Origin: Hyposmocoma kahamanoa
Lineage: Eukaryota > Arthropoda > Insecta > Lepidoptera > Cosmopterigidae
Reading direction: 5' to 3'
Length of the DNA stretch: 64,000 nucleotides
Assembly (NCBI RefSeq): GCF_003589595.1
Contig: NW_020653993.1
Span: 4,472,963 to 4,536,962 of the forward strand
Part shown: positions 1 to 9,944 of the stretch, piece by piece
How the letters are laid out: each line of letters begins with the position of its first letter
How positions within the stretch are numbered: the first letter of the stretch is position 1
The notes under the pieces: generated by a model
The model's input: the letters and a program-made list of their open reading frames with translations, nothing else
Told to the model about the DNA's origin: nothing
The model's database searches: none
Position numbers and translations under genes: made by a program

Positions 1-316
1 TTGTCTTAACTTAAATTGTGAAACTGAAAGACAAAGTTAGCACTAAATACCACCTATTACTTAGTGAAATTCTTATCATTCTCGTTTTAAATCCAAGTTT
101 ACACTGCAGAATAAGTTTGAAAGAAACTTTGTAGATTTAAGAGACTTTTGCGATTGAGAAAATTCGCCAACATTATTTTGAACGTTAGTGATATTTAATG
201 GGGATTTATACTAGAATAGTTTAAAAAAATATACACCAAAAACTTGATTGCTTAAATGTCTTCTAGCACAGTTCTAATCTACGATGTGTGTATTTATTAA
301 TAAGTATAAATTTATA
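1..316. other. Intergenic, nothing recognised
   Basis: AT-rich sequence with no coding signal or repeat that I recognise. Confidence 0.5.
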
Positions 317-733
317 ACTAACTCCGTGGCCGATCGGTTACCATGCTGGACTGCCACGCAGAGGTCCCCGGTTCGATTCCCGGGCCGAGAGAAATATTTT
401 ACGGTTTACATTTATTTTTCTAGTGAGTTTGGGTGCAATTTATTTATTTATTTATTTCTGCAGTATGTACAATTTTGGTGAGAAAGATCTTAAAAACAAC
501 ACAATGCCAATATGTACATAAGCCCTGTTGGGGCATTGCAATTACATTTATAAATTACATATTAAAATATTACAAAAGTAATAATTATAAGAGCAAGTAT
601 TTCATTTAGGCATATAGGCCTTATTTTATACATAATTTAATTTTAAATTTTAATTTGTGGTTGTCTCCATGGCACTCGCGTCACAGGGTTTCCCTAGTGC
701 GGGGCTATGAGTGTATGTTTTTTTATTATTATT
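317..733 (+). repeat. Family A tRNA-derived SINE, split by an insertion
   Basis: The head carries a tRNA-like A box (TGGCCGATCGG) and B box (GGTTCGATTCC). The usual body follows (GAAATATTT...GAGTTTGGGTG). The body stops near 441 and resumes at about 652 with TTGTGGTTGTCTCCATGG and TTTCCCTAGTGCGGGGCTATG. The ~210 bases between are foreign. A further copy lies just downstream in the opposite orientation. Confidence 0.85.
442..656 (-). mobile_element. Insertion inside a family A SINE, possibly a retroelement 3' end
   Basis: This block interrupts the SINE body and is bounded by a possible short duplication, AATTT at 437-441 and 652-656. It opens with (ATTT)n on the + strand, which would be an (AAAT)n tail if the element lies on the - strand. 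I do not recognise its family. Confidence 0.4.
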
Positions 734-810
734 ACACTATTTTTAATTTTTGAATGCTGTGTGCAATTGTCATTGGAATACTGATTTACCGGTATCCCGT
801 CTTTTTTTTA

Positions 811-1016
811 AATCACGCACACGCTCAACATAGCCCCGCACTAGGGAAACCCTGTGTCGCGGGTGCCATGGACACACACATAGACAACCACAAATTACAC
901 CCAAACTCACGAGAGAAATAAATATAGGTCATACAAATATTTCTCCCGGCCCTGGAGTCGAACCTAGGACCTCTGCGTGGCAATCCGGCATGGTAACCGT
1001 TTGGCCACGGAGGCAG
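811..1016 (-). repeat. Family A SINE
   Basis: Full-length copy on the - strand. It includes the tail GCGTGATT, CCTAGTGCGGGGCTATG, the B-box region (GTTCGACTCC) and the A box (TGGCCAAACGG). Together with the copy at 317-733 it forms a large imperfect inverted repeat. Confidence 0.9.
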
Positions 1017-1351
1017 TTAAATTAAGTTAAGTTTCATTGTTTATAAACAGTATGTCTGTTCTTGGTAATTTGGTAACATACAAATGAAAATAACATAAAA
1101 ACGGCTGTAGAGTCCCGAGAGAGAAAATACGTAACAATAAAATTATATTTACGTGCTTGACTGTCCATTACATCGCATTCTCAGCCTTGTTCCCGATTAA
1201 CGGACTCTGGTATTATTCCAATGCATAATAAATCTCATTATCGAATAAGGGATGTGTTTTCAGTTGTTACTCTAAAACCTTTATTAAGTACGGTTAACGT
1301 CACGAATAAATTTCCATGTGTTCAATAAAGGAAGTATATGCTGATAAACAT

Positions 1352-1500
1352 GACTGTAGAAGCACTTCAGAAAGTGTTCGTCCAGGGCAATACTACCACC
1401 GTACACTTATAGTCAATCAGTAATGTGAGCATTACTGCGTTCCGGTTTTGAAGGGTGTTACAGTCACACGGGATTTGTTAACTTCCTATCGAGACGGATA
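1352..1500 (+). repeat. Family B repeat, partial and diverged
   Basis: Matches the 5' half of family B: GAAAGTGTTCGTCCAGGGCA, AGTAATGTGAGCATTACTG, TTCCGGTTTTGAAGGGTG, then decay after GGGATTTGTTAACTT. Confidence 0.75.
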
Positions 1501-1544
1501 CCATGGTTCTCAGATCTTTTGGGATTTAAAGTTATTAATGATTT

Positions 1545-1732
1545 TTTCACGCACTAGGGAATACTTGTAGAGCCGGTGCCATGGACACACACATAAACAA
1601 GCATAAATTACTCTCAAACACACGAGAGAAATAAATGAAGGCTATAATAATATTTCTCCCGGCTCGTAAATCGAACCCGGGATCTCTGCATGGCAGTCCA
1701 GCATGGTAACCGTTCAACCACAGAGGCAGTTC
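1545..1732 (-). repeat. Family A SINE
   Basis: A - strand copy with the signature CACTAGGGAATACTTG, a body with CACGAGAGAAATAAATG, and the tRNA-like head at 1660-1732. The distal tail is truncated. Confidence 0.85.
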
Positions 1733-2439
1733 GCAGATGTAAAATAATAATTGATGAAAACAATTCTCAAATATCGACAGTCGCGCCCTTGGGGTATCGT
1801 GCCCAGAAGTTATCCTATATTTTCCCTTTGGATAGCCAATTGAATACATTACATTCTAAGCAATACTATAAATGCCATTAACGTCGTTATTTATTAACTA
1901 ACCCATTGATTACGACATGTATTGGGTTAGTAGTAGTTTCGAGCGGTCCAATACAATACAAAACTTTTTCATTGTCTTCACTTTACTTTTTCTTTACATT
2001 GTTAGTAATTGTAACACTAACTTCAAGTTAGTTGTTCAGGATGCCCCATCTTATAAATTTCCGTACGCGTTGGGATACTTTCACGACGTGGGCAGCACCA
2101 GAATACGGTGCTTACATAACTATTTTATTGCGAACTCCAGGCTCGCTACCCGTTTAAAAAAAGACGTTTAATGCAGTTGGTTTACCAGAATCAATGTGTC
2201 CTAATATCTTGTTATAATGTTATGTATATTATATTAATAAATGTCTACACACAAGGAGTGTTAAAGAGTGGTTAATAAAAAATATTAAGTAATTGGCAAA
2301 CATTTCTGAATAGTGAATACTACTAACTACTAATACTACGTTGTAACAGTTATTAATTGCATTATTGCCTTTTTTATATCTTGTTTTTCCCGATGTACAG
2401 GAAAAGTAAAAATAACGTTTTTTAAAGCTTACTGTCAAA
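1733..2439. other. Intergenic, nothing recognised
   Basis: Only short chance open frames are present. The frame at 1917-2171 has no recognisable domain. Confidence 0.4.
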
Positions 2440-2720
2440 TGTTCTACATCAGGAGCCTATGGGTTGACTACACCAAACGCCGGCTGGAGACCCTACTTGT
2501 ACGGTACAATAAAACGTTTAAGATGATGTTGGGACTGCCTCGTTTCTGCAGGGCATCGGGGATGTTTGTAAAGTAAGAGACGGATGGTTTTGTTGCCATC
2601 CTCCGGAAAAAGACAGAGTGAGCTGGGCAGAGTGCGGGACAGCCCCAACAGCATTCTACAAACTGTAGCTGTTAGGATTACCTCTCCCATGTGGCAATGC
2701 TTCATGAGAAAAGTGATTTG
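2440..2720 (+). pseudogene. Non-LTR retrotransposon C-terminal fragment
   Basis: Conceptual translation in broken frames gives WVDYTKRRLETLLVRYNKTF, MMLGLPRFCRASGMF and later SPNSILQ. This is the conserved end of a common insect non-LTR reverse transcriptase ORF. A related fragment on the - strand at 10985-11330 has the matching SYSASGMF and MRKRCASLVRRVR motifs. The frame is shifted and stopped, so it is dead. Confidence 0.65.
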
Positions 2721-2884
2721 AAAAAGATAAAGTAAAAAAAATATATCTACTAACACTAATTTATATGCACTTTTCTTATTATTATTACTAACAAATTATG
2801 TAACTCTTTGTCTGTAAAAAAATAATTTTATTTTTTATTTATTTTTTATTCATATTTTGACAGTTGGCCTGTATCGAAATTTAT

Positions 2885-3175
2885 TCACATACATTTTAAT
2901 GAGAATACGTGTATTTGAATATCTATATTGAATTAAAATGAAGAACTTGAAAATACGTCACCTGTTTGTATTTTTAATAGCAATAATAGTTCTAAATGTA
3001 GTATGTAAATGTACGAACTAACAAAAATTGACGATTCAAATTAATCTGCGCCCAGCAGTTGGACGAATAATTGGCGATTCAACTGGAACAAGTTCGGTTA
3101 TTTATTGTATAAGCGTAACCAACATTCAGTCGATAGTCGATGGAATATTTATTGACTTCACTTCGGAACAATAAT
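2885..3175 (+). repeat. Dispersed repeat of unknown family, copy 1
   Basis: About 290 bases that recur diverged at 54945-55215 in the same orientation. Shared blocks include TCTATATTGAATTAAAATGA, AGTTCTAAATGT, the pair TAAGCGTAACCAACATTCAG / TAAGCGTGACCAATATTCAG, and ATAGTCGATGGAATATTTAT. No coding frame is visible. Confidence 0.6.
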
Positions 3176-3310
3176 CTGTCATTTTACTCCATCTTCAAAA
3201 AAGATAGACTATACTCATCATTTAAGTGACGCCATGTAAAAAATGCAGTACTTACATAACTGACATTTCACAAAAGTAAACATTTTTAATCAGCTAAAAC
3301 TAATAGCTTG

Positions 3311-3334
3311 TCAAAGTCAAAGTCAAAGTCAAAG
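3311..3334 (-). repeat. (TTTGAC)n tail of the LINE
   Basis: Four units of TCAAAG on the + strand directly abut the LINE 3' UTR. This is where a microsatellite-type 3' tail would be expected on the - strand. Confidence 0.9.
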
Positions 3335-3490
3335 ATGATTTATTCCATAGGTAAAATAAATTTACACTTGAAAACGTCACATTTAAGGTACTGCTCGTTC
3401 ACTACGCTGACCTCCCTGAGAAGAACGAGCAAGAAACTCTAGGGATTGCTCTTTTCAAATAAACTTAAATGCTATGGAATACATTTTGAA

Positions 3491-6379
3491 TCAAATTTGT
3501 GTGGATTCTGGAGCCATGTCGTCTTTCCATACATCTTTATCTAACACGTAGTCTTCAATTTTGTAATATGCTTTTTCGATCAAAATATTTTTAATGTACT
3601 TTTTAAACTTAGGAAATGATAAACTTAATATATGCTCCGGAATCTTATTGTAAAAACGTATACAGTTCCCCATAAAAGAGTTGTTTACCTTGGTTAAACG
3701 AAATCGTGGTACCATGAGTTTGGACTTAGCTCTAAGGTTAATATTATGGATATCTTCTTTCTTATTGAAATTATGTATATTTTTACGGGCATATAAAATA
3801 TTTGAGTAAATGTACTGTGATGCCACAGTCATGATACCAGTCTCCTTAAACTTTTCTCTGAGAGATACACGAGAGCCTAGACGGTACACAGAACGAATCG
3901 CTCGTTTTTGCAATACAAATATGGTTTGAATATCTGCCGCTTTACCCCACATGAGAATCCCGTAGGACATTATACTATGGAAGTAACTAAAGTAAACTAG
4001 TCTAGCAGTACTAACATCGGTAAGCTCACGTATTCTGCGGACTGCGTATGCAGCGGAGCTTAATCTGCTGGCCAGGGACGATATATGTGGAAACCACTGA
4101 AGTTTACTATCTAAGGTCACTCCCAAGAAGACTGCTTTATTAACAAGGTCTAACTTTTCTCCGTTTATTTCTATGCTTGGACTAGTCGATTTTACGTTAG
4201 GTAATTCAAATTTAACACATTTTGTCTTCTTGGCATTAAGCAATAAATTGTTAGCATTAAACCAATAAACTACTTTAGAGAGGGTATCATTAATACGGTC
4301 ATAGTTAATGTCATGTCTGTCTGTTTTAAAAATCAAGGATGTGTCATCAGCAAACAACACTATTTCGCAATGGTCCTTAACAAAGAATGGCAGATCATTA
4401 ATATAAATCAGAAATAAGAAAGGTCCAAGTATTGAGCCCTGCGGAACACCCATTTTTACTGGAGAACCCAAAGAAGTCGCTCCATTTATGCCTACTTTCT
4501 GAATTCTACCGTTGAGATATGACGAGACAAGTTTCGACGCCTTGCCATTTACGCCGTAATGTTCCAGCTTACTAATAAGAGTATTATGATCAACGCAATC
4601 AAGTGCCTTTGAGAGGTCACAGAAAACACCAATAGCGTTCTGGGACCTTTCCCAAGCATCAAAGATGTGTTTTAGTAACGCTACCCCCGCATCGCTAGTC
4701 GATCTACCACTAGTAAACCCGTATTGTTCACTATGAAAAATATGATTCCTACCGAAATAGGACAGTAATTGAGTTAGCAGAACCTTTTCGAATATTTTAC
4801 TTAAAGCTGGTAAAATTGAAATGGGCCTATAATTGCTAGGATCAACTTTCCTACCGCTTTTGAATAAGGGAATAACCTTGCTGTATTTCATTAAATCGGG
4901 AAAAACACCTTCGTCAACGCACCTATTGAAAGCTACAGCTAACTGTGGGGAAATGAGATTAATAACTGAGTCTATAACTTTAGTTGATATGCCCCAGAGA
5001 TCTTCAGTTTTTTTAACATGTATTGACTTAAAAGCTTTTATGATGTCTTGTGGATTAACATGACGAAAATTAAATAAACTGCCACAAACGTTAACATTTT
5101 CCTTTAGGAGATCAATAGCAAGTGAAGGGGAGGAATTTAATGATTTTGTAGTGTTCACAGCAATTTCCGAAAAGAACGATTCAAAAGCTTGGGCTACTTT
5201 ATCTTTAGATTTTATAAGTTTGCTGTCTAATTCTAAAACTATATCTCTATCGTGTAGTTTAACCCTGCCTGACTCTTTATTTATTATGCTCCAAGTAGTT
5301 TTAGATTTATTTATCGATTGTCTAATTTTGTCGCTGTGAAACTTAACCTTAGCAGCTACACAAACTTTTTTAAATATTTTCGAATAAATTCTAACATATT
5401 CTATGAAATTGGAATTAGTATTATAAGTTTTCATAGCATATAGCTCATACAAACGAGACCTACTCTTATGAATACCTACTGTTGCCCAGTCGTTGAATTT
5501 AGTCTCTCTATGGAAAGTTAATGTTTTCGATTTAAATATATTGTCAAATTCATTTTTAATTAAACCAAATATCGTGTTATATAAAGTATTTGGATCCTCC
5601 GGTATATGGGATAGGGAATTTAAACTGTTGCCGATATTATTTTGAAATCTAATTATTCGTTCTGTGGTAATCGGTCTGCAGAGAAATTGGTCTACGTTCT
5701 TGCTCATTTTACAATTAAAAGAAGCCAATTGGCCACTATGGTCGGATCTTAAGCAATTTATTATTGATTTAGACACTGCGTCTGTGTTACAAAAGATGTT
5801 ATCAATACAAGTAGAAGAGGAGGCAGTAATGCGAGTTGGTTCTAAAAAAAGATTAATCAAGTTAAAACTTTGAAATAAATTAATGAGTCTTGCAGAAGTA
5901 GAACAGTTTTCCAACAGGTTTACATTGAAATCTCCACATATTACTACGTTTTTTTTGGTTGGAAAAATCCGCTTTAAACTGTCTTCCATAATTAATTCAA
6001 ACTCGTTAAAATTAGCAGAGGGGGGCCTGTATACACATAAGACGACAAACTGATCCAATTCCACACATGAAATCTCAATAGTTCGTTCAGTAGAAAGATT
6101 TGTGATATCCTTACGCTCTTTAAATTTTAAGTTACGCTTAATAATAATCATGGATCCGCCTCTACTTAAGCTCTTTCTTATGAACGAACTGACTATTACA
6201 TAATTTTCTATATTGTTAATGGCTTCGTAATCTTTCAGCCAGTGTTCTGTAACACAAAACACGTCAACGGAAATATCGTGCAAAAAAAGACTTATTTCTA
6301 ATATTTTGCCAGAAAAGCCTTGAATATTTTGATGTACTACATGGAAACGATTAGACTTTTCTGTTGTCGTGTTTTTTAG
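3491..6379 (-). CDS. LINE ORF2: AP endonuclease-reverse transcriptase
   Basis: An uninterrupted frame of 962 codons from the CTA after the slippery site to the stop at 3491. There is no ATG before the endonuclease starts: residues 12-20 read FHVVHQNIQ, the first endonuclease motif. A TTG at 6283 lies inside the domain and is not a plausible start. Counting from the CTA codon, the endonuclease keeps its catalytic signs: QN at 17-18, E45 (TEHW), YRPP near 117, GDFN at 149-152 and SDH at 212-214. The reverse transcriptase follows at roughly 495-780, with NYRPISILP, the first aspartate in FCDLSKALDCVDH, GVPQGSILGP, and FADD at 676-679. A C-terminal region follows, ending in a lysine-rich segment. 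These enzymes nick the target and copy the LINE RNA in place. With no stop or frameshift it looks capable of function. Translation probably depends on ORF1 by -1 frameshifting or reinitiation. Confidence 0.92.
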   Translation of the reverse strand, partial: LKNTTTEKSNRFHVVHQNIQGFSGKILEISLFLHDISVDVFCVTEHWLKDYEAINNIENYVIVSSFIRKSLSRGGSMIIIKRNLKFKERKDITNLSTERTIEISCVELDQFVVLCVYRPPSANFNEFELIMEDSLKRIFPTKKNVVICGDFNVNLLENCSTSARLINLFQSFNLINLFLEPTRITASSSTCIDNIFCNTDAVSKSIINCLRSDHSGQLASFNCKMSKNVDQFLCRPITTERIIRFQNNIGNSLNSLSHIPEDPNTLYNTIFGLIKNEFDNIFKSKTLTFHRETKFNDWATVGIHKSRSRLYELYAMKTYNTNSNFIEYVRIYSKIFKKVCVAAKVKFHSDKIRQSINKSKTTWSIINKESGRVKLHDRDIVLELDSKLIKSKDKVAQAFESFFSEIAVNTTKSLNSSPSLAIDLLKENVNVCGSLFNFRHVNPQDIIKAFKSIHVKKTEDLWGISTKVIDSVINLISPQLAVAFNRCVDEGVFPDLMKYSKVIPLFKSGRKVDPSNYRPISILPALSKIFEKVLLTQLLSYFGRNHIFHSEQYGFTSGRSTSDAGVALLKHIFDAWERSQNAIGVFCDLSKALDCVDHNTLISKLEHYGVNGKASKLVSSYLNGRIQKVGINGATSLGSPVKMGVPQGSILGPFLFLIYINDLPFFVKDHCEIVLFADDTSLIFKTDRHDINYDRINDTLSKVVYWFNANNLLLNAKKTKCVKFELPNVKSTSPSIEINGEKLDLVNKAVFLGVTLDSKLQWFPHISSLASRLSSAAYAVRRIRELTDVSTARLVYFSYFHSIMSYGILMWGKAADIQTIFVLQKRAIRSVYRLGSRVSLREKFKETGIMTVASQYIYSNILYARKNIHNFNKKEDIHNINLRAKSKLMVPRFRLTKVNNSFMGNCIRFYNKIPEHILSLSFPKFKKYIKNILIEKAYYKIEDYVLDKDVWKDDMAPESTQI

Positions 6380-7305
6380 TTTAAATTATGGTTAGTAAAA
6401 TGTATACTGTTGCTACTTAAAGTAGGAGCATTGTCGTGGGACTGTGTTATATCTTCTATAACAGCGTCCTTAATATTAAAAGATAGCAAACTAGCTATAT
6501 GTCTTAGATACCTTAGGGGTAAAAGTAAATTATCCTCAAAAAGTTTGAAGTTCCTTACGAACTTATTAATGTCAAAACAAAATATAACGTCACTATGACG
6601 GCAAGTCAAATTATGTATGTGCGAATTTATGTTATATATATACTTATTACGAGCGATGCCTAGGTTACAGCAGTAAGGGAATGCACTTAGTATGAATTTA
6701 CACCCACACTTCTCATGAATTCTCAAGAACACGTCAATGCTACTATTTACTTCTTTTTTACTAATGTTAGTACTATCACCTATTATAAGAATCACTGTTG
6801 TATATTTATCAAAGTTGCAATCACTTAACAGTGTAATAATTTGACTAAAAGTAGCTCCTGGATAGCAATAGTTGACTACCCTTTGTTTTAAGTGGTTACT
6901 AAGGTGGTGGCCTAGTCCTACGCCTATTTTATCAGAAAAAACTACCGTTCTTCTGGATGGCCTGGTCGGAGTTCTAATAGTCTTGGTTGACCGTTGACTG
7001 TGTCGAACTTCAACAGTTGTAGTGGAGCAGACACGTTTTCCTGCAGCAACGCTGGCATACGATGCACGTGTTGGTTGCGTTGATAATGTGGGTGGTGGGG
7101 ACGGAGTCTGATTTATTTCTACTGGACCATTTGTTTCACTAAGCTCATCGTGAAGAAGGACTTGAGTAAGTTCTCTATACTCAGTACCCAGCTTTAAAAG
7201 CTCATTAGTTGCAGCTGAAAGTTCTTCTAGTTGTTTCTGCGTAGAAAGTAGGTCTTTAGTTCGCGACTGAAGATCTAACTCTAGATCTTTCACTTGTTCG
7301 GCCAT
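6376..7305 (-). CDS. LINE ORF1: coiled coil plus esterase-like protein
   Basis: 309 codons from the first ATG in frame (7305-7303, context AAGATGG) to TAA at 6378-6376. The frame is open a little further upstream, but a GTG at 7311 is not a likely eukaryotic start. Residues 1-55 are a heptad-rich coiled coil (LELDLQSRTKDLL, LEELSAATNELL). A basic proline/threonine-rich linker follows (TIRTPTRPSRR). From about residue 125 the domain resembles an SGNH/GDSL-type hydrolase: VVFSDKIGVGLGHHL near its start and VILIIGDSTNI further on. Such ORF1 proteins bind element RNA and self-associate. The usual catalytic-serine motif (GDS) seems altered to FSDKIG, so enzymatic activity is doubtful. The last codons are AAT TTA AAC TAA, the slippery site. 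Confidence 0.75.
   Translation of the reverse strand: MAEQVKDLELDLQSRTKDLLSTQKQLEELSAATNELLKLGTEYRELTQVLLHDELSETNGPVEINQTPSPPPTLSTQPTRASYASVAAGKRVCSTTTVEVRHSQRSTKTIRTPTRPSRRTVVFSDKIGVGLGHHLSNHLKQRVVNYCYPGATFSQIITLLSDCNFDKYTTVILIIGDSTNISKKEVNSSIDVFLRIHEKCGCKFILSAFPYCCNLGIARNKYIYNINSHIHNLTCRHSDVIFCFDINKFVRNFKLFEDNLLLPLRYLRHIASLLSFNIKDAVIEDITQSHDNAPTLSSNSIHFTNHNLN
6379..6385 (-). promoter_or_regulatory. Putative -1 ribosomal frameshift heptamer TTTAAAC
   Basis: Read on the - strand, ORF1 ends AAT TTA AAC TAA. The heptamer T TTA AAC lies in the zero frame, immediately before the stop. ORF2 occupies exactly the -1 frame: after AAC, the next -1 codon is CTA and the frame stays open to 3491. T TTA AAC is a canonical -1 slippery sequence in other systems. 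I see no strong downstream stem: ATGTA-G-TACAT lies ~45 nt downstream and is weak, so efficiency is unknown. Confidence 0.6.
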
Positions 7306-7370
7306 CTTCACCTTGTCCTTGTGTAAATTTAATTTTTCTGATTTTACTTTCTTAAGAGTTTTGATTTAAC

Positions 7371-7865
7371 TAATTGTAATATTGTAGACATTTATTGTCG
7401 TACGATGCAGTAAAACTATTTCCTAAGTAATTAACATTTTGTTGGTTTTAACCACAACAATAATGTACACATTTATCTACTCATTTGGAACACTCTATTC
7501 TGACTATTGGCTATTATTTATAAGCTTTTTTCTGTATACTTTTGTTTTAAATATAACAAAGATGGTCTTCCAAAAATACTAATTTCCCCTTTGTTTGTTT
7601 CAGATTATCACACATGGACAATCATCGCACCCTTTAAAACACCCACTAAATCATAAAACTATAACAATTTATCATTACACTAAAAAGAACCCAAAAATAA
7701 ACATGGCGCTTAAATTCAAGCGGTCTTATTCAAAAATAGAACGCCACGTTCCAGCCAACAGGGGAAGCTAAACTTCCTTTTTAAAAATGTAAAAATTTAA
7801 AAATAGAAACCGGATACTGAGCAACGGATGTCGGAAACTACGTAAATAGTCGTTGAGTGACGAAA
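7371..7865 (+). other. 5' flank of the Rst/Kirre gene with possible 5' UTR exon acceptor
   Basis: No repeat is recognised. A good acceptor-like sequence (TTTGTTTGTTTCAG) ends at 7603, so the first coding exon may start at 7604 with a 5' UTR spliced from an exon further upstream. There is no obvious TATA box that I would trust. Confidence 0.4.
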
Positions 7866-8033
7866 ATGTCGAACTATAAGTGTAGAATTGTCACAAGCAG
7901 GGGTGTTCAACCTTTGTTCCTGTTGTTACGGACTCGGAAAGTGGATTTTAGTTTGTGTTTAGTGTTGCTTGCATTTTTTGGTGTGTGTGGTGGTTATCAC
8001 GAACAGAAGTTTGCTATGGAGCCTCAGGATCAG
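7866..8033 (+). CDS. rst/kirre: Rst/Kirre-like receptor, coding exon 1 (signal peptide)
   Basis: 56 codons ending at the donor CAG|GTAAAT, phase 0. The ATG at 7866 is the first after an in-frame TGA (7854-7856) and has A at -3; the next in-frame ATG (codon 51) lies past the signal sequence. Residues 28-43 (DFSLCLVLLAFFGVCG) are a hydrophobic signal-peptide core, preceded by an unusually long ~27-residue basic N-terminal part. The mature part starts near QKFAMEPQDQ, which matches the conserved start of Ig domain 1 in Drosophila Roughest and Kirre (known family). These are type I membrane adhesion proteins that act in myoblast fusion, eye patterning and nephrocyte junctions. Which of the two paralogues this is cannot be settled from this part. 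Confidence 0.88.
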
Positions 8034-8216
8034 GTAAATTATTTATATTTGTATACTGTTACTTATTCCGCGTACCATTTTGTTTTTCTGAGAATATGAA
8101 CTTCTATCATATAAGAATAGACTACAAATAGTTTTTAGACATTTCATTCATAGAAAACACATTTTTTTGTAATAAAAAACGACTTATCTATTCATGTAAA
8201 TCATATCTAAGTACCA

Positions 8217-8505
8217 GTAGAGCTCCTTGTGAAAGAGTTCGTCCAGTGAAGTACTACCACCTTATCTATTTCTGCCGCCAAGTGGTAATATCAGCATTAC
8301 TGTGTTCCGGTTTTGAAGGGAAAGAAGGGTGCTGGTGAAATTACAAGCACTTGAGAGTTGTCAACTTACGTTTCAGAGTGACGGGCGCAGTGGCAGTGCC
8401 CCTGAAATCTTTGCGATTTAGCTCTGAGTGGCACTGCAACTGTTATGGACAGGCGTGTAGCTTACCATCCGGCACACGACTTGTTCGTCCCGTCACTTAA
8501 ATTAT
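8217..8505 (+). repeat. Family B repeat, near full length
   Basis: Starts AGTAGAGCTCCTTGTGAAAG and ends TTCGTCCCGTCACTTAAATT followed by an A-rich tail. It is one of the best-preserved family B copies. An A-rich 3' end suggests a SINE-like retroelement, but there is no clear tRNA head, so the class is open. Confidence 0.85.
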
Positions 8506-9167
8506 TTAAAAAAATATTATTTTTACGTTAATTACCATTAATAGTACAGCAAACAGGTCAAAAGGGGCTATGACGTAGCTACAGATGACTTTAGAGTACA
8601 AAGCTTATTATGATCTTCTGCCATAGTTCAACGAAATCGCACCCTAGGCGTAATAAGGTCACATCTTGCAAATGATAACTTTTCAAGAGAGAACTTTAAG
8701 ATTCTCTCTCTCAACTCTCTACGAAAAAATTAGTCGATAACTATTTATGTTTAAGTAGGAGAGTCATAAAATTTCATATATCCATAATTTGTTTCCTGTT
8801 CTATTTGGATTAAAACATTCACGATTTTCACCCATTATTGGATTTTTAATTCGAGGCTTTATTACGTACTTAAGTCGACTTAAATCGCCGGATGTCGTGG
8901 GTGTTGTGTGTCGGTCTAGTTACAACCCTAGTGCACAACTAAATAATGAAGATCAAGTGCGGGTAGTCAGAAAAACTCGCACGGGTAGAAGATGCTGATA
9001 CTCGCCTCTTCAGTCCCTTCGAGGCCATGGAAGTTGCAATACGTCCGAAACGTCGAGGTTATTAAAATAAATGTTTTAAAGTGATTAAGTTTCGAATTAA
9101 AAATCAACTCATGTAGTTCTATCTATTTTCATGTGATAAAAGCGCTTTTGACGTAAGGGTGTTGAGA
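8506..9167. other. Intron 1 sequence, mostly unrecognised
   Basis: A short segment at 9020-9060 contains CGAAACGTCGAGG, the same box found at the Penelope-like termini at 30835 and 51905. The open frame at 8789-8998 shows no domain. Confidence 0.35.
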
Positions 9168-9305
9168 AGAGTGACGAGCGCTATGGCAATACCTCTCAGA
9201 TCATTGCGATTTAAAGATCTGAGCGACACTGCAACTGTTATGGACAGGCGTGTCCTTTACCACCAGGCGCAAATCTTGTTAGTCCCTTCACTTGGTGTCA
9301 TAAAA
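9168..9305 (+). repeat. Family B repeat, 3' half
   Basis: Matches family B from GTGACGGGCGC onward. Here AGTGACGAGCGCTATGGCA continues to TTATGGACAGGCGTGT and CACTTGGTGTCATAAAATAA. Confidence 0.8.
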
Positions 9306-9944
9306 TAAAAATAGTTTACGTTATGCCTCTTGCTGACACATGCCTGAAAATTTCAAAATGAATTTCCATTTGCGTAGAGGTTGAATGGACCATGAATCTA
9401 CAATGAAGCTAATACAGTCTCTAATGCAAATAATTTGAGATATCGGTTTGTAGTGATGCGGGTAGTATTCAGATTTCGAATAGATTACGAATTTTACAAT
9501 TATATTCACATTGGCTTACTATTTTATTCATAATCACATTTGGGTTATTCTTGGATTAGTAACTAAATAAAAATATTATATTTATTTTTGTACAAAACGT
9601 AGAAATCACAACAATTGAAGATTTATAGAAAATACAATTGAGAAATGTGGACAAAAAGGTTAAAGGCTCAGCATTCCTATTCGCTTGCTTGACAAGGCTG
9701 ATGTGCGGAGTGTACCCCAACTATATCTACCTTAAGTACTATGTTAACAGCCTTAAAAAGGCTGTCCGTGTAAAGTGACTTTATTTTATTTATCATAAAA
9801 TTTTACGGTTTTGATTGAGAACCAGTTGTTACCTACTCGATTTCTCTACAGATAGGAGCCATTGCTTACATCATTCTTTAGAAGTAAACAACGTTTAAAG
9901 GCACTTATTCGAATAAATTATCGTGAAATAATATATAGTATTAG

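Larger units (their letters stand above)
3311..7370 (-). mobile_element. CR1/L2-like LINE with two intact ORFs
   Basis: The element lies on the - strand. Its ORF1 (6376-7305) has a coiled coil and an esterase-like domain, and its ORF2 (to 3491) has an APE-type endonuclease and a reverse transcriptase. A short 3' UTR ends in a (TTTGAC)n microsatellite at 3311-3334 rather than poly(A). Esterase ORF1s and microsatellite tails are typical of the CR1/L2 group. I see no clear target-site duplication. The 5' limit is uncertain: a - strand open frame leads into ORF1 from about 7366, so the copy may be slightly 5'-truncated. Fragments of the same or close families lie at 28775-28930, 29760-30175 and 43281-43460. 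Confidence 0.85.

Noticed and set aside
4833..5873. + strand open frames opposite LINE ORF2
   Set aside because: Shadows of the reverse transcriptase ORF.
6283..6283. TTG as the start of LINE ORF2
   Set aside because: The endonuclease domain clearly begins ~20 codons earlier (FHVVHQNIQ), so this codon is internal.
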